Assembly (NCBI GenBank): GCA_029260435.1
Contig: JAJDDG010000118.1
Span: forward strand, 1-41,852
Length of the DNA stretch: 41,852 nt
Origin: Phycisphaerales bacterium
GTDB taxonomy: Bacteria > Planctomycetota > Phycisphaerae > Phycisphaerales > UBA1924
Reading direction: 5' to 3'
A model generated the notes under the pieces. It searched no databases. It was not told the origin of the DNA and saw nothing but the letters and a program-made list of their open reading frames with translations. Every line of letters begins with the position of its first letter. Within the stretch, counting starts at the first letter, position 1. Both the position numbers and the translations under genes were made by a program. Positions 1 to 8,751 of the stretch are shown here, piece by piece.

Positions 1-453
1 CGTTCGACGAACAACTATGGGCCTTGGCAGCATCCAGAGAAAATGATCCCGCGGTTTATCACAAACATCATCCTCGGGGAACAGATCCCGATGTACGGCG
101 ACGGCGTTTACACGCGCGACTGGGTACATGTGGAGGACCACTGCCGGGCGATTGTCGATCTCGTGGAACGGGGCACGATCGGAAAAACGTACAACATCGG
201 TGGCGGGAAGCGCATCACCAATATGGATGTCGCGGGGCTCATTCTCGAAGTGCTGGGCGAGAGTGCATCGAGAATCGTGCATGTTGCCGATCGGCTCGGA
301 CACGATCGCGGATACGCGGTCGATCCTTCGAAGATCAAGGAAGATATCGGGTGGAGCGCCCGGCGAGGGTGGGCGGATGGGCTGCAAGAAACCGTGGGGT
401 GGTACCTCACGCACGGGGACTGGTGGCGAGAGCTAACCGGGCCCGGAGGGTGA
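1..453 (+). CDS. rmlB: dTDP-glucose 4,6-dehydratase-like (RmlB), C-terminal part
   Basis: The reading frame is open from base 1, so the gene starts outside the window; 150 residues are visible. RmlB converts dTDP-glucose to dTDP-4-keto-6-deoxyglucose in the cytosol, an early step towards rhamnose and other deoxysugars of surface glycans. Seen here are the family block NNYGPWQHPEKMIPRFI, the stretch YGDGVYTRDWVHVEDHCRA, the YNIGGG turn and the late R-x-G-x-D-R-x-Y-A-x-D segment (about residues 100-110 of the fragment) that closes the sugar-nucleotide pocket. The N-terminal Rossmann glycine motif and the catalytic Tyr-x3-Lys lie upstream and cannot be checked. A related extended-SDR epimerase is possible, but the NNYGP block favours the dehydratase. 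Confidence 0.88.
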   Translation, partial: RSTNNYGPWQHPEKMIPRFITNIILGEQIPMYGDGVYTRDWVHVEDHCRAIVDLVERGTIGKTYNIGGGKRITNMDVAGLILEVLGESASRIVHVADRLGHDRGYAVDPSKIKEDIGWSARRGWADGLQETVGWYLTHGDWWRELTGPGG

Positions 454-584
454 ATCGGTACTATCCGTGCAACCTGAGCAATCCGAGAATGAATAATGCC
501 CGATGAAGGGGTAACACGTGCGCGAGAGGTATGTGCACGCAAGTCCCATATTGCCACTGTTCGGAATAGCTGAAGGAGTCTTCC

Positions 585-2315
585 ATGATCCGGGGCCGAT
601 ACATAACCCATGCGCTCGCGTCCATCACTCTCGTATTCTGCGGGATTGCTCACGGGGACGTCATCCATGACGCTGTTGAGCGCGGCGATATCGAGGGGAT
701 CAAGGCAGCTTTAGCGCTCGGCGCTGGGCTGGAAGATGTAGACGAAAAAACGCAACGCACGCCGCTGATCGTGGCAGCATCGAGTCGGGAGTCGAATGCC
801 GAAACAGTGTCGTTCCTCCTGGAAACAGGCGCTCTGGTCGATGGACGATCGTCGGACGGCAAGACCCCCTTGATCTGGGCCGGCGCGTTGGGTGACGCGG
901 ATCGGATCCGCGTGCTGCTCGAAAACGGTGCGGATATCAACGCGATGGATTCGAACGGGATGGACGCGCTGCGCTGGGCATGCGGGCGGTATGGGGATAA
1001 CGAACGAGTGCAAGTGCTGCTCGACGCCGGAGCCAACCCAAACCTCGATAGTGAGCTCGCGTCTCCCCCCCTGCTGATGGCCGCCGGGATGGGACGAACC
1101 GAATCAGTGGAATTGTTGCTGAAGGCGGGCGCGATCGCGGACGTCGTCACCGCAAATAACGAAACCGCGCTGATGGCAGCGTGTGGACCCGGCGGAAAAC
1201 TCGCCATCGTAGAACTGCTGCTCAAGCACGAAGTGGATATCAACCGGATCAGCAATCGCGGGTTCTCGGCGCTCATGATCGCAAGCGGGTACGGCGATAC
1301 GGCAAAGATCCGCGTTCTCGTAAAAGCCGGCGCGGATATCAACATACGGGGCATCTACGGTCGCACGCCGCTGATGGAAGCGGCCGGCGGAGCCGGGATG
1401 GAGAATGTACGAACGCTCCTCGAATTGGGAGCGGACGTAAACATATTAAACGGTGCCGGGCAGAATATCCTGGCGGATGCGGTCGCCCGTGGTGATACGG
1501 AAATGCTCTCGTACTTCATCGACGCCGGGTGTGATGTCAACCTGAAAGACACGCGCAGTCAAACTGCGCTGATGCTCGCCGCGGTTTCTCATAATAGTGC
1601 ATTGGTACGGTTATTGATCAAAAACGGTGCGGATATCAAATCAAGCGACGAGCGCGGCTGGACCGCGCTGCACGAGGCCGCGCGCTCGGGGAGCACCGCC
1701 TCGATCGAAGCCCTTCTCGAAGCGGGCGCCGACGTCAACGCCAGAGAAAACACCGGCGCAGCACCCCTTGCACTGACCACGCTTGTGTTTCCCGTGATGC
1801 AGGAAGGTGTATCACCGAGCACCCTCGGCTCTGTCGATGCAGCTCAATTGCTGCTCGCGAACGGCGCGGATGTCTCCTTTGTTGACGAGGTCGGACGCTC
1901 GTGTCTCCATTACGCCGCGATGTTCCGCAACACAAAGCTTTGCGAGGTGCTGATCGGCGCGGGGGGACGAGTGCAACTCCAGGACGTCGGCGGGCTCACA
2001 GCTCTCATGACCGCCGCCGCCCGCCCCGCGATGATGCAGGGCTTCTCGGTACCCGGTGATGGCGGGGTGTTCGAGTTGCTCATCAAGCACGGCGCGGAAA
2101 TGAATGGGCAAGACCAATCCGGGAAGACGCCGCTGATTCACGCGGCGGAATTCGCCGACAAGGCGCGTGTCGAATCCCTGTTATCGCTCGGCGCGGACCC
2201 GACAATTGCAGATCATGATGGGCTGACCGCGTATGACTACGTCCACCTTCGCGACGGCAAGGATCCGGAGCGATACCCGATACTGCAACTGCTCAAGCAG
2301 ATTTCCGACGACTGA
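585..2315 (+). CDS. Exported ankyrin-repeat protein
   Basis: The 576-residue protein starts at an ATG preceded by AAGGAG with a 6-base spacer. Residues 1-24 look like a signal peptide: basic start, hydrophobic core ALASITLVFCGIAHG, probable cleavage before DVIHD. The rest is an almost unbroken ankyrin solenoid of about 15-16 repeats of about 33 residues, shown by recurring TPLxxAA, ALMxAA and LLxxGADIN/DVN signatures. One repeat near residues 385-405 carries an insertion. Ankyrin arrays bind proteins and have no catalytic residues, so a periplasmic or surface scaffolding role is the most that can be said. It converges on the SecA-like gene with 27 bases between the stop codons. Whether it is functionally tied to the export-type locus next door is unknown. 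Confidence 0.9.
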   Translation: MIRGRYITHALASITLVFCGIAHGDVIHDAVERGDIEGIKAALALGAGLEDVDEKTQRTPLIVAASSRESNAETVSFLLETGALVDGRSSDGKTPLIWAGALGDADRIRVLLENGADINAMDSNGMDALRWACGRYGDNERVQVLLDAGANPNLDSELASPPLLMAAGMGRTESVELLLKAGAIADVVTANNETALMAACGPGGKLAIVELLLKHEVDINRISNRGFSALMIASGYGDTAKIRVLVKAGADINIRGIYGRTPLMEAAGGAGMENVRTLLELGADVNILNGAGQNILADAVARGDTEMLSYFIDAGCDVNLKDTRSQTALMLAAVSHNSALVRLLIKNGADIKSSDERGWTALHEAARSGSTASIEALLEAGADVNARENTGAAPLALTTLVFPVMQEGVSPSTLGSVDAAQLLLANGADVSFVDEVGRSCLHYAAMFRNTKLCEVLIGAGGRVQLQDVGGLTALMTAAARPAMMQGFSVPGDGGVFELLIKHGAEMNGQDQSGKTPLIHAAEFADKARVESLLSLGADPTIADHDGLTAYDYVHLRDGKDPERYPILQLLKQISDD

Positions 2316-2342
2316 CCGCCGCTCTGTATGTAACCGCGTTCA

Positions 2343-4295
2343 CTAGAGCGACAGCCCGGAAAAACCGAGCAGTTCATCGGTTGTCTCGTCATCCCGCATC
2401 ACCTGTCGCCTGCGAGTGCGTGCACCGCGCTCGGATGTAAGTTGCGCGATGCGTGCGAGTAGTTTCAGTCCTCGCGATGGCACGATGGCAACCGCCGCGG
2501 GGAGTGTGTGCTCAAATAGACTGTCACTCCGGGAGATATACGCCTGCGTAGAGCCGGGCTCACCCTGGCGGGCACATCTGCCATTGAGCTGACGCTCCAG
2601 ACGCTTCGAGAGCAGCGGTTCAGCGACCATCACGTGCAGCCCTCCAAGAGCTCGGACATGCGCATGAATGATGATATCTGTCCCCCTGCCCGCCATATTT
2701 GTAGCGATAGTGATGCGCCCGGGCTGCCCGGCTTCGGCGATCACGCGGGCTTCCTCTTCGTGGCGCACAGCGTTGAGCACGGCGCAGTAACCGCCTCTTG
2801 CACTGATATTATCCGCTAGCAAATCAGATGTCTCGACAGATTGACACCCGATGAGGACCGCCCTGCCGCTCTCACTCATTGCAATTGCTTCATCGGTAAT
2901 TGCGACGAGTTTATGATCTGTATCAGCAAACAGAACCGGGGGATTCTGCTTGCGAAAAACGGGCACGTTGGTCGGGATAGATGTAACACTCAGAGCGTAT
3001 ATCTCCCAGAACTCGGCAGCGACCTCGCGAGCGGTCCCGGTTGCACCTGCCAGAGAAGCGTATCTCGAGAAGAACCGCTGGAAACTGATCGACGCGAGCG
3101 ATTCCTGCAGCGCACGAGGCTCGATAGAGTGCTTTACTTCGAGTGCCTGGTGCAACCCGGCTTGGTATGTCCGATCGGGCATGAGGCGCCCGGTGGATGG
3201 ATCGATGATCACAATACGCTCATCGATGATGGCGTAATCACGGTTCTCGGCATAATGATGCTGAGCGATGAGAGAGATCACAACGAGTTCTTCGCGCCGG
3301 CGATTCGATATCTGTTCGAAACATTCATCATTCGAATCGGTATGTCTGACGACATCCGCACCAACTTGTGAGAGGTGTGCACTGCGCGAGGCTGCTTCGC
3401 TTGTGAAATGAATCCCCTTGCGAAGCTGCTTCGCCATCCGATGAGTATTTTGCAGATGATTCATGCTGATGCGTTGCTCGGATTCACCGGACAAGATGAG
3501 AGGTGTGACAGCATCATCGATTAATACGGCGTCTGCCTCATCCACAATGGCACATTCGAGATGTTGAAGACGGGGCGAACGCGCTGTGACGCGACCGCTT
3601 GTGAGTTGATTGATTAGCGCCCCCGCACCACCAGGATACGGCTGCGCGTCGAGCCGATCACGGAGGTAGTCCGCAGCGACTTCACGCGGCGTCGTGTAGA
3701 CGATGTCTGCCATGTAAGCAGAACGCCTGTCACGATCGGACGTCTCAGACGTGATCCCCGAAACAGACAGGCCGCACCGCTTACACAGTGGCATCACCCA
3801 CCGGGCATCACGCGATGCGAGATAATCGTTGGCCGTCATCACATGGCATCCCCGGGTAGACCATGCCTTGATAACCGCTGCGATTGCGATCGTGAGCGTC
3901 TTGCCTTCGCCGGTCGCCATCTCGGCGATAAATCCATTCAGGATCGCGGCTGCTCCCTGAAGCTGCACCGGGTATGCATGCAACCCAAGCTCGCGGTGGG
4001 CGGCTTCGCGGACGAGCGCGAGAGCTGTTGGCATCGATTTATGAGCATGCCCGGGTTTGCCGAGTGTTGTACTGAGTATGGCGATCTGAGAATCGAGTTC
4101 CACGTCTGTAAGTACCCGGATCGTTTCTCGCAATTTTTCAGCACGATCGGCGAGGGCGAGATACTGCGCTGGAGAGTGGAGCGTACGGCACCAGAACCGC
4201 GCAGAGCGGAGGTACAACAGGTCCACACCCTTCGGGTGTTTGTCGGTTGTACGAAAGAGAGAACGGATCGGGTTGGCATCAACAGCCATGGTCAT
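2343..4295 (-). CDS. SecA-like ATPase lacking the C-terminal translocation domains
   Basis: This 650-residue protein has the SecA motor core: Walker A GEGKT (about 129-133), TANDYLASRDA, a literal DEAD box in VDEADAVLIDD (about 251-261), a PPXD region with TSGRV and GRLMPDRTYQAGLHQA, ATGTARE, and the NBD2 motifs ATNMAGRGTDI and RCARQGEPG. It ends about 50 residues after NBD2, inside what would be the first long scaffold helix. The helical-wing domain, two-helix finger and zinc tail of housekeeping SecA (usually 850-950 residues) are absent. The ATG at 4295 overlaps the stop of the upstream protease gene as ATGA, which supports this start over one 12 codons earlier and implies translational coupling. 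It is probably a specialised motor for the adjoining locus; the housekeeping SecA should lie elsewhere. Confidence 0.88.
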   Translation of the reverse strand: MTMAVDANPIRSLFRTTDKHPKGVDLLYLRSARFWCRTLHSPAQYLALADRAEKLRETIRVLTDVELDSQIAILSTTLGKPGHAHKSMPTALALVREAAHRELGLHAYPVQLQGAAAILNGFIAEMATGEGKTLTIAIAAVIKAWSTRGCHVMTANDYLASRDARWVMPLCKRCGLSVSGITSETSDRDRRSAYMADIVYTTPREVAADYLRDRLDAQPYPGGAGALINQLTSGRVTARSPRLQHLECAIVDEADAVLIDDAVTPLILSGESEQRISMNHLQNTHRMAKQLRKGIHFTSEAASRSAHLSQVGADVVRHTDSNDECFEQISNRRREELVVISLIAQHHYAENRDYAIIDERIVIIDPSTGRLMPDRTYQAGLHQALEVKHSIEPRALQESLASISFQRFFSRYASLAGATGTAREVAAEFWEIYALSVTSIPTNVPVFRKQNPPVLFADTDHKLVAITDEAIAMSESGRAVLIGCQSVETSDLLADNISARGGYCAVLNAVRHEEEARVIAEAGQPGRITIATNMAGRGTDIIIHAHVRALGGLHVMVAEPLLSKRLERQLNGRCARQGEPGSTQAYISRSDSLFEHTLPAAVAIVPSRGLKLLARIAQLTSERGARTRRRQVMRDDETTDELLGFSGLSL

Positions 4296-6397
4296 ATGTT
4301 GAGTTCGCTCCCGATCGAGTTCGCGTACCAATCTCTCGCCCTCGCTAAGAGCGAACGGGGTGGGAGGTTTACGCGAACGAGTACCGTCTGGCCAGCCCGC
4401 AGATTGGTTTGTTCATTCAGATTGAATCGTAGTACGAACCCAGGTTCTTGAGTTTGCTGATTGGTGCCCGTTTCTGCTGCACGAGCCACTGTGTCCAACG
4501 ATGCATGAAACACCCGATCCGGCGCGGTGACGGATCTGCACTCTGCAGTATTCATATCGCCTGCCATCAGGTGAGCGACCGCATCCTGGTTTGTAAGCGA
4601 AACTAGAACCAGCCGCTCATCCGTCGCATATGTGCCGATAATCTGCCCGCGCTGCAGATGCGCTCCGAGCATCAACACAGTCTCGTCCGGCTCCCATGCA
4701 CCGGGGTACGGTGCGCGCACCACGAGGTTGTCGCGCTGCTGGATAACACTCTCTATAGCGCTGGTAATCACCGCGAGGCGGTCATCCGCCATTGCGGCCG
4801 CCGCAGGTGAAACCGTGTCTGCCAGGGCTGCTTGATACCGAGCCTGGACCGCCCTGGCGCGAAGCGAGTCATAACTTGCATCAATATCGACGCTTGATAG
4901 TTCCACGAGCAGTGCATCGGATTCTGTCATCACACCGCGACCAGCAAATTGGGTCACGACTCCGTCTTCCTGAGCACGAACAGCAGTCCACCGCGACGGC
5001 TCGACCATCGTGAAGAGAGTGATTGCGTGTGGAAAACGAACCCCCCCGACCAATCCTGCAATGACCGCGAGTGCTGCAACTGTTGTGAACAACGCCCGGT
5101 GGCGTCGATTCATGAGGTCCGGGCTTGTAGCGAGATAGGTGATAAAGCGGCACAACGGCCATACAAGCCAGACCCCGCCCGCAGCAATCGCCATAGCGAC
5201 CCCGACTACGAAGAGTTGTTGGGCAACGAAAAATATGATCCCGACCAGCACCGCCACGCGGTACACCGCAGAGGCGACGCCATAAAAAGCAAGCAACGAT
5301 GATTCGTAGCGGCTCGATGTCGGTGGATTGCTGGATCGAACGCCCCACGCATGACGCTTTACCAAATGCATGATCATCTCGCGGGACCGCTGAGCGAGGT
5401 TCGCCACTCCCAGCATGTCGCTCAGGATGTAGTACCCGTCGTAACGGAGGAGCGGATTGATGTTGAACAACAGCGTGGAGATCGAGCCGATAAACATGAG
5501 ATTGAAGCAGAATATGTGCAGGGCGGCATGCTCTGGAGTGACCGCCCAGATTATCGCGGCGCACCCGGCGAGCGTGAGTTCCGCCATCATGCCCGCGGCT
5601 GCAACAACAATGCGGTGAGCACGCATGGGCAACGCGGTAGCAGACGATGCATCGACATAAGGCATCGGAATCATGACGAGCAGCATGACGCCGATCTGGT
5701 GCACCCCGCCACGGAGCCCCTCCTTATGCAAGAGTGCTTTGCAGGATGTGGCATGCGCAAATTCGTGCGTTAATTTGGCGATGACGAACGCTGCGTAGAG
5801 CAGGAGGAGATTGTTCGTCTCGAGCACACTCATAGTCTCTGCAGTTATTCGTCCACCACGCGGAAGTACAAACCACACAACCACGAGCATCAGCAGGCAC
5901 AACGGCACAAGCGCGGCTCGGCTCCAGACGAGTGCGGCGAGTGGAGTCCATCGATCAAGCCACCGATCAGGATCCCATAGAGACATGCGGACAAACAGGA
6001 AGCTGTGCGCTCTGGCAACCCGCTCGGTGGATGTACGTTTGTTCGAGCGTCGCATGATCGCGCCAGCATCGGCGGGAAGATCACCGCGCAATAGGTTGGC
6101 GGCTGCGAGCTGACCAAGCACGCGGATCGCCTCGCCTTGCGTGGGGGCCTCGTCCCCATCTCGATCGACGCAGATCTGCCAGGCCTCCCCGACTGATCGC
6201 TTTGAATCGAGCAGCCCGACAAACCGGTACGCGGGGGCGGACATCCGGTGATAGGCGTCTGCGATAGGATCGTGCAGGACATACCATCGGCGGGACCGGA
6301 AGGTCTGGCGTACGATCTGAGTCATCGGGTGCAGCGACGGACGCAACTCCGCGATGCGGTACCATGATTCATGGAATGTCGGCCTTGCGTACGACAT
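4292..6397 (-). CDS. PqqD-like / M50 metalloprotease / HlyD-like membrane fusion protein
   Basis: The 701-residue protein has three parts. Residues about 25-110 resemble PqqD-type peptide-recognition folds (RRWYVLHDP, RFVGLLDSKRSVGEAW). Residues about 155-450 are a polytopic M50-type domain with zinc motif HEFAH (211-215) and NPLLRYDG (314-321), where the Asp is the expected third ligand. The C-terminal part is HlyD-like: a periplasmic, barrel-sandwich-type region with a helical hairpin. M50 enzymes cut substrates within the membrane; a substrate here is unknown. The start is set at MSYARPTFHESWYR because this resembles N-termini remembered for planctomycete relatives, and a longer start would run through the divergent HlyD gene. 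No strong ribosome-binding site is seen. The gene ends in an ATGA overlap with the SecA-like gene. Confidence 0.85.
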   Translation of the reverse strand: MSYARPTFHESWYRIAELRPSLHPMTQIVRQTFRSRRWYVLHDPIADAYHRMSAPAYRFVGLLDSKRSVGEAWQICVDRDGDEAPTQGEAIRVLGQLAAANLLRGDLPADAGAIMRRSNKRTSTERVARAHSFLFVRMSLWDPDRWLDRWTPLAALVWSRAALVPLCLLMLVVVWFVLPRGGRITAETMSVLETNNLLLLYAAFVIAKLTHEFAHATSCKALLHKEGLRGGVHQIGVMLLVMIPMPYVDASSATALPMRAHRIVVAAAGMMAELTLAGCAAIIWAVTPEHAALHIFCFNLMFIGSISTLLFNINPLLRYDGYYILSDMLGVANLAQRSREMIMHLVKRHAWGVRSSNPPTSSRYESSLLAFYGVASAVYRVAVLVGIIFFVAQQLFVVGVAMAIAAGGVWLVWPLCRFITYLATSPDLMNRRHRALFTTVAALAVIAGLVGGVRFPHAITLFTMVEPSRWTAVRAQEDGVVTQFAGRGVMTESDALLVELSSVDIDASYDSLRARAVQARYQAALADTVSPAAAAMADDRLAVITSAIESVIQQRDNLVVRAPYPGAWEPDETVLMLGAHLQRGQIIGTYATDERLVLVSLTNQDAVAHLMAGDMNTAECRSVTAPDRVFHASLDTVARAAETGTNQQTQEPGFVLRFNLNEQTNLRAGQTVLVRVNLPPRSLLARARDWYANSIGSELNI

Positions 6398-6437
6398 CAC
6401 ACAACGATAGCGGACGGGAGCAAGGAGAACGAGTCGG

Positions 6438-7268
6438 ATGAAGATACCGTGGATTGTTGCAGCGATTGTTTCCGTGCTCGTGGTCTTCGCAGCACCGGCA
6501 CCCGGCGGAGAGGCGAGCGAGCAATCGTTCCGTGGGATCGCTCGTGCGCAACAGGATATGCGCCTGAAGTTTGCCATCCCCGGGCGCGTTGCCGAAGTGC
6601 TTGTCCTCGAGGGACAGCGGGTGAGCAAGGGGGAGGTGCTCATCCGACTCGACGACCAGGATGCGAGAGAACAGCTGAAGGTGCTCCGACTTCGAGCAGA
6701 CAGCACGATCGAGATCGATTCGGCGCAGGCTTCTCTAGATCTGGCGACAAGCGAGGAACAGCGTGTCAGAGATGCGCACAAAAACGGCGGAGCAAACGAA
6801 TTCGAGGTCCGTCGAGCTGAGCTGGTGACCCTTCAGGCGAAACTCACGCTCGGGCTGCGCCAACGACAACAGTTGGAGGCGGTAGGCGCATTGCGACGCG
6901 CCGAGCTCGCGCTCAGGGAATACAGTTGCATTAGCTCGATCGATGGCGTTGTCGAAGAGATCGGTATCGAGGTGGGAGAACTTGTTGATCGCCACGCCCC
7001 GGTCGTACGCGTCGTTCGCGCAGACCCGCTTCGGATCGAAGTCTCGGTCGCGACGGCGTTCACATTGTCACTCCGGGCGAATGATCCCGTGAAAATTCGA
7101 GCCGTACTCTCCGATTCTGAACATATATTTACTGGACACATTGTGCGTTTCGCACAGATCGCAGACCCCGCGAGCGGGACGAGGATGGTCATTATCGAGG
7201 CGCCGAAGCCCGAGCAACTCCCGGCAGGTATCCGTGTGCTTGTCGAATTCAACCATGAAATGGATTAA
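6438..7268 (+). CDS. HlyD / RND-type periplasmic adaptor protein
   Basis: A 276-residue adaptor, shorter than most membrane-fusion proteins (350-400 residues). An N-terminal signal peptide or anchor (MKIPWIVAAIVSVLVVFAAP) is followed by a split lipoyl-like half motif, IPGRVAEVLVLEGQRVSKGE. A helical hairpin spans about 75-155, the second lipoyl half is ISSIDGVVEEIGIEVGELV, and a beta-barrel region follows. These proteins bridge inner-membrane transporters to the outer membrane. No transporter of RND, ABC or MFS type is encoded beside it, so the partner is open; the divergent M50-HlyD protein and the nearby GAF-HlyD protein are candidates. AAGGAG lies 10 bases before the ATG. The stop overlaps the next start as TAATG. 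Confidence 0.85.
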   Translation: MKIPWIVAAIVSVLVVFAAPAPGGEASEQSFRGIARAQQDMRLKFAIPGRVAEVLVLEGQRVSKGEVLIRLDDQDAREQLKVLRLRADSTIEIDSAQASLDLATSEEQRVRDAHKNGGANEFEVRRAELVTLQAKLTLGLRQRQQLEAVGALRRAELALREYSCISSIDGVVEEIGIEVGELVDRHAPVVRVVRADPLRIEVSVATAFTLSLRANDPVKIRAVLSDSEHIFTGHIVRFAQIADPASGTRMVIIEAPKPEQLPAGIRVLVEFNHEMD

Positions 7269-8194
7269 TGCTCGCCACTTCGCCCCCCCCCACTCCCTCC
7301 ACCATGCGACTGCTGCTCACACCATACGACCTGGCGACCTGCTCGATTGCTGCGCGAGGTGCGCTGCTATTGGGTTGTGATATCGCGGTGGCCTTCCCTC
7401 CAGTCGAAACTCTATCCACACTGGGTGCGAACGCGCCAAGACTGATCGATGATGCGCTAGGGTGGCTCACACCGCTCCTGCGCGACGGGCTCATCTCGTT
7501 CGACGAGGAGTCAGCACAGCTCTGGCGTGACGCCGTTGAGACACATGAACAGTTGTCGGACCCAGAATGGTTCGGCTCAGCCTGTCCCCGAGAAGATCCA
7601 ACACCCACCCACGACGAACGTACCCGACGGATGGTGTTGGACATCCTCCACGGCGGTCGGGAGGAATGGTCACGCCTGGCGATGGATATCTCGGCGGAGC
7701 GATATGCACAAGCCGAGGGGGTTGTTCTTGCGAGAGTGCGCGCCAACTCTAGGAGTGCAAAGATCGAACAGACCCTCGCCACAACGGCGTGCCGATTCTC
7801 GATGGCGGTTCCAGCACCCGCCGACCATCACGCGATCACCGAATGGCAGCAGATGATCGGTGGGTCTGCCGCTTCGCTGAACGGATCAATCGAGTGTGTG
7901 ATCGATGCCGCACGCGAAAATACTGCACCAACACAAGCCACTCTCGATGCGTTGCGATCTGTGGCAGAGGAATACCGTGAGTCAGCAGAACTGATTGCCA
8001 GCGAGCGTGGGTGTGCGACGGAAATGGCTTCGGTAACGTGCGTGCGATACACGCCTGACATCACGTTCCTCGCGGCCCAATCGGCGATGGGCGCTTGGCA
8101 GCGCGTCCCCTCACGATCCGGAGAGCTGCCAGCTCTAGATCCGAGTGATGGAGCCTTTGCGCTCGTATTCAAAGCGATACGTATCCGGGCTTAG
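7268..8194 (+). CDS. Unrecognised protein coupled to the HlyD adaptor
   Basis: A 308-residue protein that I do not recognise. It has no signal peptide and no membrane segment, so it is probably cytosolic. Composition is acidic and Ala/Glu-rich with predicted helices around residues 60-110 and 190-265, and there are no obvious catalytic motifs. The start at 7268 shares a base with the HlyD stop (TAATG), indicating coupled translation. An alternative ATG at 7304 (MRLLLTPYDLA) would give a more typical N-terminus, because the first 12 residues are Pro/Ser/Thr-rich. Its stop overlaps that of the opposing TSCPD gene by 4 bases. Coupling to an adaptor gene suggests a role in the same envelope process; no function is proposed. 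Confidence 0.7.
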   Translation: MLATSPPPTPSTMRLLLTPYDLATCSIAARGALLLGCDIAVAFPPVETLSTLGANAPRLIDDALGWLTPLLRDGLISFDEESAQLWRDAVETHEQLSDPEWFGSACPREDPTPTHDERTRRMVLDILHGGREEWSRLAMDISAERYAQAEGVVLARVRANSRSAKIEQTLATTACRFSMAVPAPADHHAITEWQQMIGGSAASLNGSIECVIDAARENTAPTQATLDALRSVAEEYRESAELIASERGCATEMASVTCVRYTPDITFLAAQSAMGAWQRVPSRSGELPALDPSDGAFALVFKAIRIRA

Positions 8195-8622
8195 CGCACC
8201 AACGCGAGTTCGCCCGAGACTCGATCCGAGCCAGCATTGCCAACGACAAACTCATGCTCAAGATAGCGTGCCACATAATCCACAATGCTCGATGCTTCGG
8301 GGATGTCTGGATTATTCGTCATACCCATCGGCTCGAACCGCATCCCTTTGAACCGGGCAACCGCCTCGGCGAGTGGCAGACCAAACTGGATCGAGAGGCT
8401 GAACGCTCGACAGAACGCCTGGCACATGCCGCTCATCGTCGAGCCTTCCTTCGACATCTTGATGAAGATCTCGCCGGGGTTACCCGAACTATGCAGCCCG
8501 ATGGTCAGGTACCCCTCGTGCCCGCCGATGGAGAACTTATGCGTGACAGATGCCCGATCGGGCGGGAGCGAGTGGCGGGGTGATGGACTGTGTTCCCGAA
8601 CAACTGAAGATCGTGCCAACAT
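8191..8622 (-). CDS. Free-standing TSCPD-domain protein (NrdJ C-terminal-like)
   Basis: The 143-residue protein contains, from about residue 28, a complete TSCPD domain: HKFSIGGHEGYLTIGLH, PGEIFIKMSKEGSTMSGM, a helix ending LSIQFGLPLAEAV, RFEPMGMTNNPDIPEA and SIVDYVARYLEHEF. In full-length B12-dependent class II ribonucleotide reductases this domain sits at the extreme C-terminus. No catalytic reductase domain lies upstream; the preceding gene is an unrelated membrane protein. The first 25 residues are Ser/Pro/Arg-rich and match nothing I recognise. GAGG 9 bases before the ATG supports translation as an independent protein. It may be a split NrdJb-like subunit, an accessory regulator, or a retained fragment. 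The separating 129 bases before the membrane-protein stop hold no visible gene. Confidence 0.8.
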   Translation of the reverse strand: MLARSSVVREHSPSPRHSLPPDRASVTHKFSIGGHEGYLTIGLHSSGNPGEIFIKMSKEGSTMSGMCQAFCRAFSLSIQFGLPLAEAVARFKGMRFEPMGMTNNPDIPEASSIVDYVARYLEHEFVVGNAGSDRVSGELALVR

Positions 8623-8751
8623 CCGGATCCGCCTCGCATCTGGTCAAAGTGACTGTCTGGTTTCCCCGATGAGATATCCGGGGACGCCAGAGGTATCGAC
8701 AGAGCTCAGAGTCAGGCTGGAGATTTGCATCGCACCTGCCGCGCCGCCCGT

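Noticed and set aside
2343-4295. Annotation as the housekeeping SecA.
   Set aside because: The protein lacks the helical-wing domain, two-helix finger and zinc tail, and is coupled to an M50-HlyD gene.
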